Shown piece by piece: positions 14,901 to 22,000 of a stretch of DNA of 27,884 bases. The stretch spans positions 1-27,884 of the IMG/VR virus record IMGVR_UViG_3300030118_006529; one strand, 5' to 3'. A model generated the notes under the pieces. That model did not search any database, was not told where the DNA came from, and worked only from the letters and a program-made list of their open reading frames with translations. The position numbers were made by a program, and so were the translations under genes. Origin of the DNA: a virus. How positions within the stretch are numbered: the stretch's first letter is position 1; each line of letters opens with the position of its first letter.

Positions 14901-17438
14901 TCTACTTTCGTTGGTCGTGTATTTACACATACTGGTATTCCTGGCGGAACTCAAGAAACTTATTCAAATAATTTTGTATTTGATACTTTTGAAAATCAAT
15001 TTACAGGAATTGCAACAAACTTTATTTTGAAATCTGGTGGTTCAGATGTAACTGGATTTGCAACAAATACAGGTGTTTTACTTCTAAATGAAATCTTCCA
15101 GAATCCAAATGATGATTATAATATTGTTGAAACTGCTGGTATTACATCTGTGAGTTTTACAGGTGTGGGTGTAACAAACAGTTATGATGTAAATGTCTCA
15201 TCAGTTCCTAGAGGTGGTGTTATTGTATCAGTTGGAGAGAGTGAATCATTTGGTTATCAACCATTAGTTGCAGCTGGTGGAACTGCAATTGTATCTTCAG
15301 CTGGCACAGTAACATCAGTATCAATTGGCAATAGTGGATCTGGGTATCGTGTTGGATTACAAACTAATATTCTTGTGAGAGCCGTTACAAGTTCTGGTGT
15401 TACAACAATTGGTAAAGCAAATGTTAGTGCTGGTTTAGTTACATCTGTCACAATTACAAGTGGTGGATCAGGATTTAATCAATCATTACCACCAACTCTT
15501 GAATTTGAAAAACCACTTAACTATGAAAATATAAGATTAGTGGGTAGTACTACAGGTATTGGTGCATCAGTATCAATTCGTGTTGGAACTGCATCAAGTA
15601 TAATCAGTTTTGATATCACAAACTTTGGATATAATTATAAAATTGGTGATGTTCTAACTGTTGAAAGAGGTGGTCAAGCTGGTATTCCTACCGACGCCTC
15701 TGCTGGATCTACATTTAAATTATTCAATCTAACTGTTATTGATGTCTTTAATGATAGTTTTGCTGGATTTACATTTGGTGAATTAGAGAAGTTGAATACA
15801 TTTGAAGATTTATTTGACGGTACTAGAAGAACTTTCCCACTTACAAAAACAATCGGTGCAGCTGAAACTCCAATTACATTAAGATCTGCATCAGGATCTC
15901 CAATTCGTGTTGAAGATAACTGTTTAGTATTTTTAAACGATATTCTTCAAGTTCCTAGTGAGAGTTATGCCTTTAATGGTGGATCTCAAATTACATTCTC
16001 CGAAGCACCAAAATCTGATGATAAAGTAAGAATTTACTACTATCGTGGATCTGATCATGATGTAATTGATGTTGATATTTTAGAAACAGTTAAAACTGGA
16101 GATAAATTAACGATTAACAAATATCCTGATGTTGGTTTAGATGATGTATTCCAACAGGAACCAAGAACAGTTACAGGTATTACTACATCTGATACCGTAA
16201 CAACTAACACCTACATCGATGCTGGTATCACAACAGTTAGAACACTTCAAAGACCAGTTACATGGAAGAAACAAATACAAGATGTAGTTGTTAATAATAT
16301 TGGAATTGGTAAAGATAGAGTTGAATTAGAGCCTGGCATTCGACCAACTGCTTTTATTATTAAGAGTGTATCTGCTGGATCAACCGAAGTATTTACAGAT
16401 ACAGCAGTTCCATTGTTTAATCAAGTTGATGATATTGTTGAAGTTAGACAAGGTGCATTAATCCTTGATCGAACAACTAAAACAGGGGTGGCTGCAACCG
16501 CAGTTGTTTCTGTTGCTGGCACAATATCAAGTGTTGTGATATCTGATGGTGGATCAGGTTACACTGCCGCACCACATGTTTCGATTGGTGTAACTGCTGG
16601 AATTGGAACTGTTCATGCTGGAATTGGAACAACATCTGCAAATGCAACAGCTGTTGCGACTGTATCAGGTGTTGGAACAATATCTGCAATTTCAGTTGTC
16701 AATGCTGGTTCTGGATATACCAGCACAAATCCACCAATTGTGATGATTGAACCAGAATCTATCACTCAAAATACTTTAACAAGTATCAAGTATCAAGGTG
16801 ATTTTGGTGACATAGTTGGAATTGCAACTACAGCAGTGGCTGGAATTGGAACAGCACTGCAACTTGATCTCTATATTCCAGATACATCCATTCTTCGTGA
16901 TACATCAGTTGTCGGAAGTGCCGTAACTGTAAGTGGTATTGCATCTGGATATTACTTTACTGCATTTGATACAAATGTTGGTAACGGAGTGACCTCATAT
17001 GAAAGTGGAATTGGAAATGATAATGGTGTGGTGGGAGCTGGAACAGTTCATATAGATAATATATACAGGGTTCATAGTGTTAAAAACATAGTTGGGCCTG
17101 CCCTCTTATCCACTGGAGTTGGTAACACTGGTCTAACAAGGGTAACTGTGAGTGTTGATAATCTTGAGGGTATTGTCAGACCTGTTGGTGTTGGAACAAC
17201 TCAATCAATAGGTAATGGGTCAGGTATCACAACGACTGTTGTAAATCCATACGTCAGTGATACTGGTGGTAATGGTGTTAGTCCTCTTTATTATGGTAAG
17301 TTCTCTTGGGGTCGTTTGCATGATTTTGTTACAACAAATGAAATTGCATTCACCGCAATTACTGATGATGGAGTCACAGGAATCAAAACTGGCCCTGTGA
17401 TTATTAGAACAAGGGATTTAAAAGAGTCCTTTACATAA
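5265..17438 (+). CDS. 7: Giant gp7-like baseplate wedge protein (4057 aa) with repeat modules
   Basis: It lies exactly where T4 gene 7 lies, between 6 and 8. Residues 10-60 (ESPLFVDFMKQYYISQEF) and about 157-229 (FIREFFRKL, then DFYRTKGTEESYKILFRALY and GEEVNI) match what I recall of the C-terminal part of T4 gp7 (1032 aa). T4 gp7 is the wedge initiator that binds gp10 and gp8. The rest, about 3,800 residues, is an extension. It holds eight or more 'HGF-TGE-V-Y / YYV / RLA' modules, about 14 GGSGY modules, at least 15 G-[IVF]-G-[ST]-T motifs, and a YHYH-type domain (about 1255-1376). Further modules are a 'YYQIFSYSLGSP' unit (about 2437-2482), an 'ILTDYIESRTNRAI' unit (about 2550-2680) and an 'FDGTRRTFPLT' unit (about 3515-3598). 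The C-terminus carries YYGKFSWGRL. I see only about five Cys. No signal peptide or membrane helix. It probably forms a long peripheral arm of the baseplate. The start overlaps the gp6 stop (TAATG). Confidence 0.85.
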   Translation: MIDTSIQRVEINQVIENQLPEFVQTESPLFVDFMKQYYISQEFQGGSINVAENLDRYTKLQTFVGAALTEFTGLSTDTQSFSSTIFVDSTKGYPNKYGLLKIDDEIITYTGIGTTSFTGCVRGFSGVNALRQPTKPDVLDFKTSVGAAHTGGTKVHNLSNIFIREFFRKLKTTFASGFENRKLDSDLDQIKFIRQIKDFYRTKGTEESYKILFRALYGEEVNIIKPSEFLIKPSDADYGFAQDFVVKPITGDPRNLKGSTLFQDKDEDDINIQGASGAISDVKDFLYGGEHYYQISVSQDSIDGNFILPGRTRVVNQVTIGSTVMTVDTTVGFPTSGSLSLPSATTAGIVTYTSKTSNQFVGLPTAVDVLNVGDDVRYNNVAYGYSFANNTKKIEVLITGVLKDFPIPDETFYFNKGDKVKVGTFGINKSSEDANFGSWVYNTTVKFTPKTVTRQSSSSFRIVTPSDHGLLEEDTVEVLDGQSLLSGVGRVLSVISGSTFIVGDLPGVGVNNFAFIRRRLKRGNSSLHDNITKYTTDVQNVYDHESDNAFALPPHPHAYVTSPSLPSLANEPIVAPDRSVTWTGATGGDVIQLIQVTEGASDHGFYSGEVVTYNVVSGFLGQLIDGKNYYVSRVSSNNIRLANSLPDLINGDFVDATGNGTFKISVPELANKKLEHQKLLKRISLNPLFDGAKRETTPGTTGILVNGTEISNYKSGDVIQFGGIESVDVLEGGSQFDVITPPTVSIESLTGAGVSATANVKGSLERIDIIDPGFDYVEPPTIEITGGNGVNAIARSRLKQVDHFIDFDASSTGNAINIADDTIGFGTFHKFRDGEAVVYKTFNTGAIGIASAGITTTAIQLNPDQRLVDESIYFVSKVNNTTIRLANNENDAITKSNLLNLTGFADGSQRFQSLRKKFILGQIIIDNPGEGYENKRRLVATSGINTYSDFIEYKDHGFKDGEIVRYSHSGIGLTIGGLDTDQDYYVLKISDDRFRLASAGIGTTLSNANYLTKQFVGLTSVGSGEHIFNYPPIVVNVKGKIGINTVHPENYHAKVNPIVRGSITSINVEKPGIGYGNDSTFNFSIPPQVRVSSGSSSEYKAIVTNGRIQSVIVTRSGGEYTSAPDLKILGDGVGAKIISSISNGSVDQVTVDNGGVGYSTATVGVEEIIPGTGAVFLPKIRSWAVNNVKRYEDIFYDDDGFLSRGDNDEGIKFTAFYAPRGLRKVLKQKNSDGTVDYTSNDLNILNNAEQVSLNHSPIIGWAYDGNPIYGPYGYDRKDGGVVRIMRSGYVLKTSRENGPPISEFPLGFFVEDHEYLGNGDLDENNGRYCITPDYPKGTYAYFATINPNENETSGTFKNFRSPVFPYLIGENYAAKPDEFNFIETNNQDLDLNTLNLRRNTNPYKLDGAGSEYEGIHDSRKIVDQEIEINYASPGRINQFEILSSGSGYQVKDPLRVQNLGKGNGFSGEISRVEGKEIVSIASTVVKIENLVFSYNNSNGQITGLSSQPHDLVVGDVVTISGLSTDSLRKLDGRHQIGFNTSFLLLNTGIGTTGSTGIVTSLSVTGDLSRNAIAPNDVLGINTERFLVLNVDDVNDKVRVKREFDGVLGTAHTSTSLITSLNRSITFNLGINTDIQTRVNIPYFFNPIESVSLGESAGVGIGSTIRYSFKVVGGASTERFIPTQNIFLQNHGFETGEKLLYSSGEGTSLLVSNGISTFNLTNNSPVFAINLGKDLLGISTNPLGIGSTGSITGIGSTAYQLFFKGHGTGQIHSLKPQKTEITGFAEKVVGTVVCKEAHQLIANDRVRLNVTPGITTTFNVQFDDTTRRTFINPINFGASSVDITKDQITIPNHGYKTGDKVLYKSSNPANPLFNNFTYFIVRIDKNTIKLSETNFKSKKLIPDCISLTSTGSGHTIALINPPLSLTRGYKVGFAVSDTSLTQVVSGKRTQVFDFELFRDTNFTNPYFNNKEDGGFQVVGVGTVGVTTTARVDLSVTENTPIDLFYKLTPVNLNINAPFKRDPIVDTDVINYSSLKISDSVYNGDFAITGIGSTTFSFVLPSQPEKDGYTKEEATKLSYSTSSVSAIGAINNIRIISKGRNYKTIPVVTSIGSTLGVGGVIRLNSNETGKLRRYTIKNLGFDYSADKTIQPSVQLPQILRLDRLSKIANIGISSGGKNYLEPPNVLVIDRVTGLIKNEVITAVDVQGTSVSEVRLLRNTNSLYDTNPRIIATNNNNGIKVKNLSFTGGTNLVTLTLEGAYDSTTYPFTLGEKLYVENIGIGSTGSGFNSSDYNYEPFVITGVNTNPGGGNATVSYNLDSSVTSPGIFSGPSSSGQAIPFENIAQFNIDVDTNQFSVGETVSTGDKIGTVVAWNENNKYLKVLSNDTFNVGESINGSSSKSIALIEQTTKFNSVFNIDSDSEFRSGFRKETGKLNTELQKLADNDYYQIFSYSLGSPISYDTWKDPVNSLGHVVGFRNFADVSVVSTASTDDKNRRNASVGVSSSVAVVVADLVSEKESLHNYYDFDLVTENSKNIAGLFASDEISFGNRILTDYIESRTNRAITIDSVSSEFNDLPRATAFSDVFAIDLDDIDGIKFYVMVFDTRFSGEKEIIQINLLHDGSLGYMMPFGRVETAIDLGEFDFSVSGTTGNLRYLPAKSKFNNYALRIFAIETFKDSQTGISTLSLGTGYDIISTSSGIGSTDPSPVQVVGFGTTAITTSKLFIQTQELDGDQRTQLNELVVLNDSEEVYLLDYAQMINENTSQSNSPNVGLGTFGADVRSGITSVYFTPTTGVGVTMRVHQVAIGGTATGIGSTTISLTEVLTTTTDIAATGTPQPTRISGINSNTYTAFDALIEIHDTTNDRYAVTQVTAIHDTITPHFTEFGYMDNFSTNVTSFSGIGTVGVGYSSVTGGDIELRLTPPANTAITTKVFQYNFNETGTGGVGLVTFTDSRLKSAEGNYTGTENDVKFSFNLKHTGDSIFHKTFDSEDASVVDVTNNTFIVNNHFFQTGEELTYNPIGSGTTMNIGIAATSISGIGVTTKLPPTVFAVKIAENKFKVARTAAEALQNVPKVLDLTTVGVGTTQSFTAKNLNSKALITLDNNIQSPVIQSPVNTKLSFDALTTTDFVTLTGISSFFSGDVIKVNDEFMKIDTVGIGSTNQLLVKRAQLNSALANHSAGDTVTKFLGNYQIVKDTINFTDAPKGEKGPSGLTTTSTFVGRVFTHTGIPGGTQETYSNNFVFDTFENQFTGIATNFILKSGGSDVTGFATNTGVLLLNEIFQNPNDDYNIVETAGITSVSFTGVGVTNSYDVNVSSVPRGGVIVSVGESESFGYQPLVAAGGTAIVSSAGTVTSVSIGNSGSGYRVGLQTNILVRAVTSSGVTTIGKANVSAGLVTSVTITSGGSGFNQSLPPTLEFEKPLNYENIRLVGSTTGIGASVSIRVGTASSIISFDITNFGYNYKIGDVLTVERGGQAGIPTDASAGSTFKLFNLTVIDVFNDSFAGFTFGELEKLNTFEDLFDGTRRTFPLTKTIGAAETPITLRSASGSPIRVEDNCLVFLNDILQVPSESYAFNGGSQITFSEAPKSDDKVRIYYYRGSDHDVIDVDILETVKTGDKLTINKYPDVGLDDVFQQEPRTVTGITTSDTVTTNTYIDAGITTVRTLQRPVTWKKQIQDVVVNNIGIGKDRVELEPGIRPTAFIIKSVSAGSTEVFTDTAVPLFNQVDDIVEVRQGALILDRTTKTGVAATAVVSVAGTISSVVISDGGSGYTAAPHVSIGVTAGIGTVHAGIGTTSANATAVATVSGVGTISAISVVNAGSGYTSTNPPIVMIEPESITQNTLTSIKYQGDFGDIVGIATTAVAGIGTALQLDLYIPDTSILRDTSVVGSAVTVSGIASGYYFTAFDTNVGNGVTSYESGIGNDNGVVGAGTVHIDNIYRVHSVKNIVGPALLSTGVGNTGLTRVTVSVDNLEGIVRPVGVGTTQSIGNGSGITTTVVNPYVSDTGGNGVSPLYYGKFSWGRLHDFVTTNEIAFTAITDDGVTGIKTGPVIIRTRDLKESFT
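7432..7655 (+). repeat. GGSGY modules 1-2 (giant gp7-like protein)
   Basis: Two consecutive units: IESVDVLEGGSQFD with PPTVSIESLTGAG, and LERIDIIDPGFDYVEPPTIE with TGGNGVNAIA. The unit consensus is Ile-x-Ser-Val-x-Ile-x-x-Gly-Gly-x-x-Tyr, a Pro-Pro, a Val-x-Ile strand and a Gly-Ala-rich end, about 35-40 residues. Confidence 0.7.
8448..8800 (+). repeat. GGSGY modules 3-5 (giant gp7-like protein)
   Basis: Three units in a row: ITSINVEKPGIGYGND, IQSVIVTRSGGEYTSAPDLK and VDQVTVDNGGVGYSTATVGV, each ending in a Gly/Ala segment. They directly precede the YHYH-type domain. Confidence 0.7.
9020..9395 (+). other. YHYH-type domain embedded in the giant gp7-like protein
   Basis: Seen, in order: SPIIGWAYDGNPIYGPYGY, then LGNGDLDENNGRYCITPDYP, GTYAYFAT and VFPYLIGENY. 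Known: the YHYH family (named for a C-terminal Tyr-His-Tyr-His) has the same order of DG-x-PIYGP, D-x-x-NG, P-x-G-x-Y-x-Y and a final FPY-x-x-G. The namesake histidines are replaced here (YAYFAT). Function of the family is unclear; in phage virions it is probably a binding or display domain. Confidence 0.7.
11525..11830 (+). repeat. GGSGY-family modules, divergent set (giant gp7-like protein)
   Basis: Three diverged units: INNIRIISKGRNYKTIPVVT, LRRYTIKNLGFDYSADKTIQ and IANIGISSGGKNYLEPPNVL. A single similar unit occurs earlier at about 9568-9675 (INQFEILSSGSGYQVKDPLR). Confidence 0.6.
15308..15685 (+). repeat. GGSGY modules, third cluster (giant gp7-like protein)
   Basis: Units VTSVSIGNSGSGYRVG, VTSVTITSGGSGFNQSLPPT and a weaker IISFDITNFGYNYKIGDVLT. 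The first two are among the cleanest copies, nearly identical over their first seven residues. Confidence 0.7.
15806..16060 (+). other. 'FDGTRRTFPLT' structural module of the giant protein
   Basis: Seen: FDGTRRTFPLTKTIG, then NCLVFLNDILQVPSESYAFN and GSQITFSEAPKSDD followed by VRIYYYRGSD. This order is a recurring unit of large tail and baseplate proteins of marine phages, probably a beta-sandwich. One copy is seen here. Confidence 0.55.
16527..16760 (+). repeat. GGSGY modules, fourth cluster (giant gp7-like protein)
   Basis: Two clean copies, ISSVVISDGGSGYTAAPHVS and ISAISVVNAGSGYTSTNPPI, separated by a Gly/Ala/Thr-rich linker with AGIGTVHAGIGTT. Confidence 0.7.
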
Positions 17439-17446
17439 CATAAATA
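17439..17446 (+). promoter_or_regulatory. Probable T4-type late promoter upstream of gp8
   Basis: CATAAATA, one base off the TATAAATA late box, starts the 30-base gap after the giant gene and lies 22 bases before the gp8 ATG. The sequence around it (ATAAATAAAA followed by CA) matches that around the exact box at 2780, and box-to-start spacing is similar (25 bases there). It would let gp8 and downstream genes be transcribed without crossing 14 kb. Confidence 0.6.
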
Positions 17447-17468
17447 AAAACAAAAAGTCTTTGATAAA

Positions 17469-19028
17469 ATGTCAGCTATTATAACTGATCAACTGCGTAT
17501 ATTAAACTCGGAAAATTTTGTAGCGGGTATAGCATCAACTACGAACAGTTATTATGCGTGGATTGGTCTCCCTAACCCAGAAGATTTTCAGTCTGATTGG
17601 AGTGAAAATCCACCAGCTCCAAAAGATTCTTTCAGTGAAGAGAATGATTATTGGGATACAATGATCGCTCTGAAAAAGTTGAATTCAGATGATATAGCAA
17701 GAGTTGTTAGAAAGATAACTTGGTCATCAGGTACAACGTATGAGATGTATCGTGATGATTATTCACGATCAAATCTATCACCACAAACTAGTTCAACTAA
17801 TTTGTATGATACGAATTATTATGTAATGAATAGAGACTTCAGAGTTTATATTTGTTTGCAGAACGGAACTAACCCAGAAAACACAACTGGAAGACCATCT
17901 CTTGATGAACCTCTATTCACTGACTTAGAACCAAGATCTGCTGGTGCGTCTGGAGATGGATATATTTGGAAGTATCTTTTTACAATTGATCCGAATAGCA
18001 TCATTAAATTTGATTCAACAAGTTTCATACCCTTACCACAAAACTGGAGCACAAATAATAATGTTGCTGCAGTGAGAAATAACGCATCAACAAGTGGTCA
18101 ATTAAAAATAGTAACCATCACAAATCGTGGTGTTGGTTACGGAACCGCTGCAACTTATAATAATGTTCCTATCAAAGGTGATGGAAGTGGTGGTAGATGT
18201 TCAGTGGTTGTAAATGCTGCTGGTAAAATCGACTCAGTTGAAATTACTAATGGTGGATCCAATTATACTTTTGGTTCAGTTGGATTGAGTGATGTTGGAT
18301 TAACAAATCCATCAGGATCAACTGATGCCAACTTTAACGTGATCATTCCACCTCAAGATGGTCATGGTGCTGATGTATATCGAGAACTTGGTGCAAATCG
18401 TGTCTTAATATACTCTAGATTAGAAAATGATGTATCTAATCCAGATTTTATTACAGGAAACCAATTTTCTCGTGTCGGTCTTTGTCGTGATCCATTAGCA
18501 TTTGGATCTGAAAATAAATTGACACTCTCAAAAGCGAGTGCTGTTTATGCATTGAAACTCACTGGTGCTGGATCAACAACCACAACATTCACAGCTGATT
18601 CTGAGGTCACTCAGGAAATTGGTATTGGATCAACAGCTGTTGGTCGTGTGATTAATTATGATGCAACAACAGGTGTTCTTAAATATTGGCAAGATCGAAG
18701 ACTTGCAATATCTACAGATGGCTCTGCACCTACATATGGATTTGAACTGTTCAGATTTAGTGCTGATCCTGCCACTGGTGCTGGAACAACTGTATTTGGC
18801 GGAACAAGTAATCTAAATATAGATACTAATTTCGGAACTTCTTTAGAGCCTGGTCTCTCTACCTCAATAAATAGTAGGACTTTTAATTTAGGAATGAGTT
18901 TTGTGAAAGGTGTTGCAAATCCCGAAGTTGAAAAATATAGTGGTGACATTATATACGTTGATAATAGAGCTGCTGTAACTCGTAGTTCTCAGCAGAAAGA
19001 AGACATCAAGATCGTACTGGAATTTTAA
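17469..19028 (+). CDS. 8: Baseplate wedge protein gp8 with an insertion
   Basis: Homologue of T4 gp8 (334 aa), which binds gp7 and gp10 in the baseplate wedge. It is 519 aa here. Seen: YYAWIGLPNPEDFQSDWSEN and DSFSEENDYWDTMIALKKLN near the start, then the diagnostic GDGYIWKYLFTIDP (residues about 160-173), as in T4 gp8 GDGYVWEYLFEIPP. The C-terminus, SGDIIYVDNRAAVTRSSQQK followed by an acidic-hydrophobic end, again follows T4 (SGEMIYMENRPP). Between these lie about 200 extra residues. The extra region includes two GGSGY modules (about 212-275) and GAGST/GIGST motifs like those in the giant neighbour. The ATG has no clear Shine-Dalgarno sequence. It is preceded by a late-promoter-like box and followed after six bases by the next gene. 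Confidence 0.88.
   Translation: MSAIITDQLRILNSENFVAGIASTTNSYYAWIGLPNPEDFQSDWSENPPAPKDSFSEENDYWDTMIALKKLNSDDIARVVRKITWSSGTTYEMYRDDYSRSNLSPQTSSTNLYDTNYYVMNRDFRVYICLQNGTNPENTTGRPSLDEPLFTDLEPRSAGASGDGYIWKYLFTIDPNSIIKFDSTSFIPLPQNWSTNNNVAAVRNNASTSGQLKIVTITNRGVGYGTAATYNNVPIKGDGSGGRCSVVVNAAGKIDSVEITNGGSNYTFGSVGLSDVGLTNPSGSTDANFNVIIPPQDGHGADVYRELGANRVLIYSRLENDVSNPDFITGNQFSRVGLCRDPLAFGSENKLTLSKASAVYALKLTGAGSTTTTFTADSEVTQEIGIGSTAVGRVINYDATTGVLKYWQDRRLAISTDGSAPTYGFELFRFSADPATGAGTTVFGGTSNLNIDTNFGTSLEPGLSTSINSRTFNLGMSFVKGVANPEVEKYSGDIIYVDNRAAVTRSSQQKEDIKIVLEF
18103..18290 (+). repeat. GGSGY modules inserted in gp8
   Basis: Two units, LKIVTITNRGVGYGTAATYN and IDSVEITNGGSNYTFGSVGL, each about 40 residues, belong to the family repeated in the giant gp7-like protein. 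T4 gp8 has none. Confidence 0.7.
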
Positions 19029-19034
19029 AGAATC

Positions 19035-22000
19035 ATGCCACAGGAAACCAATCTTAACGTCAGCCCATATTTTGACGATTTTGATAAAAATAAAAATTTT
19101 TATAGAGTTCTTTTTAAGCCTGGATCTCCAGTTCAAGCAAGAGAACTAAGCACTCTACAATCGATTTTACAAAATCAGATTGAACAATTTGGTACTCATT
19201 TTTTCAAAGAGGGCTCAAAGGTAATTCCAGGCAACTTAAGTTATGATAATAATTTTACATGTGTTCAAATTGAAGATGCATTCTTAGGTATTCCAGTTTC
19301 TTTATATTTTGATCAATTAATTGGACGGAGAATCACAGGCGCAAGATCTGGTGTAACTGCAACAATTAAAAAAATATTATCAAAAGAAGATTCTGATAGA
19401 GGAAATATAACTCTCTATATTAAATATGAAAAATCTGGTGATGATTTTGCAACTGAAAAATTTGAGGATGGAGAAAGTTTATCTGCAAATACAGATATAG
19501 TTTTTGGTGCGAGTGTTATTTCTGCAAATGAACCTTTTGCAAATACGTTGGCATTCGGTGCAACTGCAACTGGATCTGCAATGTCAATCGGAGAAGGTGT
19601 ATATTTCATTCGTGGAACTTTTGCTCAAGTTCAAAGTGAAACTTTAATTCTAGATCAATACAGTGGAACTCCATCATATCGTATTGGATTTGATGTTCAA
19701 GAGGAATTTATTAGTGCTGATGAAGATCCATCATTGAATGATAACGCATCAGGATTTACAAACTTTGCAGCGCCAGGTGCTGATCGTCTTCAAATCAATA
19801 TTAGTTTGATGAAGAAGAATCTTGATGATACAAATGATCAAAACTTTATTGAAATTGCTCGTGTTCAAGCTGGTGAATTACAAACATTTGTAAAAGATAC
19901 ACAATATAATCTTCTTAATGATAGATTGGCGAGAAGAACATATGATGAATCTGGAGATTATTATGTAAGACCTTTTGAAGTTTTTGCAAAAGAATCATTA
20001 AATGATTCAATTGGAAATAAAGGTATATATTCATCAGAACAAAAAACAACCGAGGGTAACATACCTTCAAAAGATTTAATGGTGATGCAGATATCGCCTG
20101 GAAAAGCGTATGTAAAAGGATATTCAATTGAAAAAATTGCGACTGGATTTATTGATGTTCCAAAACCAAGAACAACTAAAACAGTTGAACAAGAAGCTGT
20201 AAGTTATACAACTGGTGATCCATTGTTTGTAAATAATGTATTTGGATCTCCAAGTTTAGGAATCGGAACAACTGCAACAGTATCTTTAATTGATAGAAGA
20301 AGAGGAAATAGTGGATCTGAGATTGGACTTGCAAGATTATATGATTTTAAAGCACAATCTGCAAGTTTTGTAAATGAAACAACTCAATATGAGACTCGTT
20401 TGTTTGACGTTAAAACTTTTACAAATATTCAAGTTGGAACTGCATTTACTTCTTTATTAGCTGGATCTCATATTCAAGGTGCGAGAAGTGGATCAACAGG
20501 ATTTGTAAGAGCTGATCGTACTAATAGCGCTCACTTTGTTTTAAGTGACGTTTCTGGTAAATTTATTAAGGACGAATCTATCATAGTTAATGGTGTTCAG
20601 AATGGAAGAGTAATTATAAAAGTCGATTCTTTTGGATTTAATGATGTTAAGTCAATAAAAAGTGCCGTCGGTGTATCAACATTTGAAGCAGATGTTTTAC
20701 TTGACATGGGATCTAAACTCACTAATTTGATCTCTGGTAATTTAAGATTAAGTAATACTTCAGGAAATACTGGAATCATCACATCATCTGGACAAAATTT
20801 TGTTGGACTTATAACTGCAAATAATATTGTAAGTTATAGTGTGCCTGGCGAAACTGTTCCAAGATTTAATCGCATTACTGGAGTTTCAACTGATGGTACT
20901 CAGATAAATGTTGCTGGTATTACATCAGTAGCTGGTATATGTAATGGTGGTGTTTTAGACGGATTAATTCCTGGCTCACTTGATGTTAATGATCTTTTCC
21001 TTCGTAGAACAAGTTTTGAAATAAGTGAAAATAGTCTTTTAACACCTGTTAGACATAATAATATTGAAAGTTTAGATGTAACTACAACTACAGTTCAACT
21101 TAGAAAACAATTTAGCGATATTACGGTTGCCAATAATTCTTTTACATCTCCGACTGCTGGTGCAGATTTATTCTTCCAACCGTTTGATGAGGAAAGATAT
21201 TTTATATCATATAATGATGGATCTATTGAACCATTAAAAGAGAGTCAAGTAACAATTGCTGCAGATAAAAAAACAGTATCATTTGTTGGATTAAGTAGTG
21301 TTTCAGGAAAAGCAAATTTATTTGCAACGGTGTTAAAGAGTAAAGTTAAAAATAAACTTAAAAAATTAAATGATGCGAATGTAATTAATATTACTAGATC
21401 AAGTTTAGCTGCATCTGGTATTGGCACTAATAGTTTAAATGATGGTTTAACATTTAATCGTGTGTTTGGAACAAGAGTTCAAGATCGTAAAATTTCTCTA
21501 AATGTTCCTGATGCAGTTCAATTACTTGGTGTATTTGAATCAAATGATGCTGGTGATGCTGATCTACCATCATTAACCTTGACTGCGTATTCAGGGCCAA
21601 GTGGAAATAATTCAGATTTAATCGCTGGTGAGAAGATTACAGGGTTAGACAGTAATGCCATTGCAGTTGTTGTTGAAAAACCATCAACAACAACTCTCGG
21701 AGTTGTTTTATTAAATCAAAATCAATTTGCTATTGGTGAAACTGTTAAAACTGAAAGATCAGGTATCACTGCTCTAATAACTGATCAAACTTCTGGTGAT
21801 CGTAATATTACAAATCAATATCTTTTAAATACAAATTATAAACCAACTTATTATGATTTCTCTTTCATAGAAAGAAAAAAAGTTTTTGAAGCACCTACAA
21901 ATCGACTAAAAGTTGTATTTAAAAACTTCTTTGTTACATCAGACGATACTGGTGATTTCTTTAATGCATCCAGTTATCCAACAGATTCTAAAGAATTAAT

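Noticed and set aside
7432-16760. CRISPR or tandem DNA repeat array in the giant gene
   Set aside because: Repeats are conserved at protein level, diverged in DNA, and of irregular spacing; they are coding modules.
17411-17432. Possible terminator hairpin at the end of the giant gene (AAGGGA / TCCTTT)
   Set aside because: Only six pairs including a G-T wobble and no T-run after it; too weak to call.
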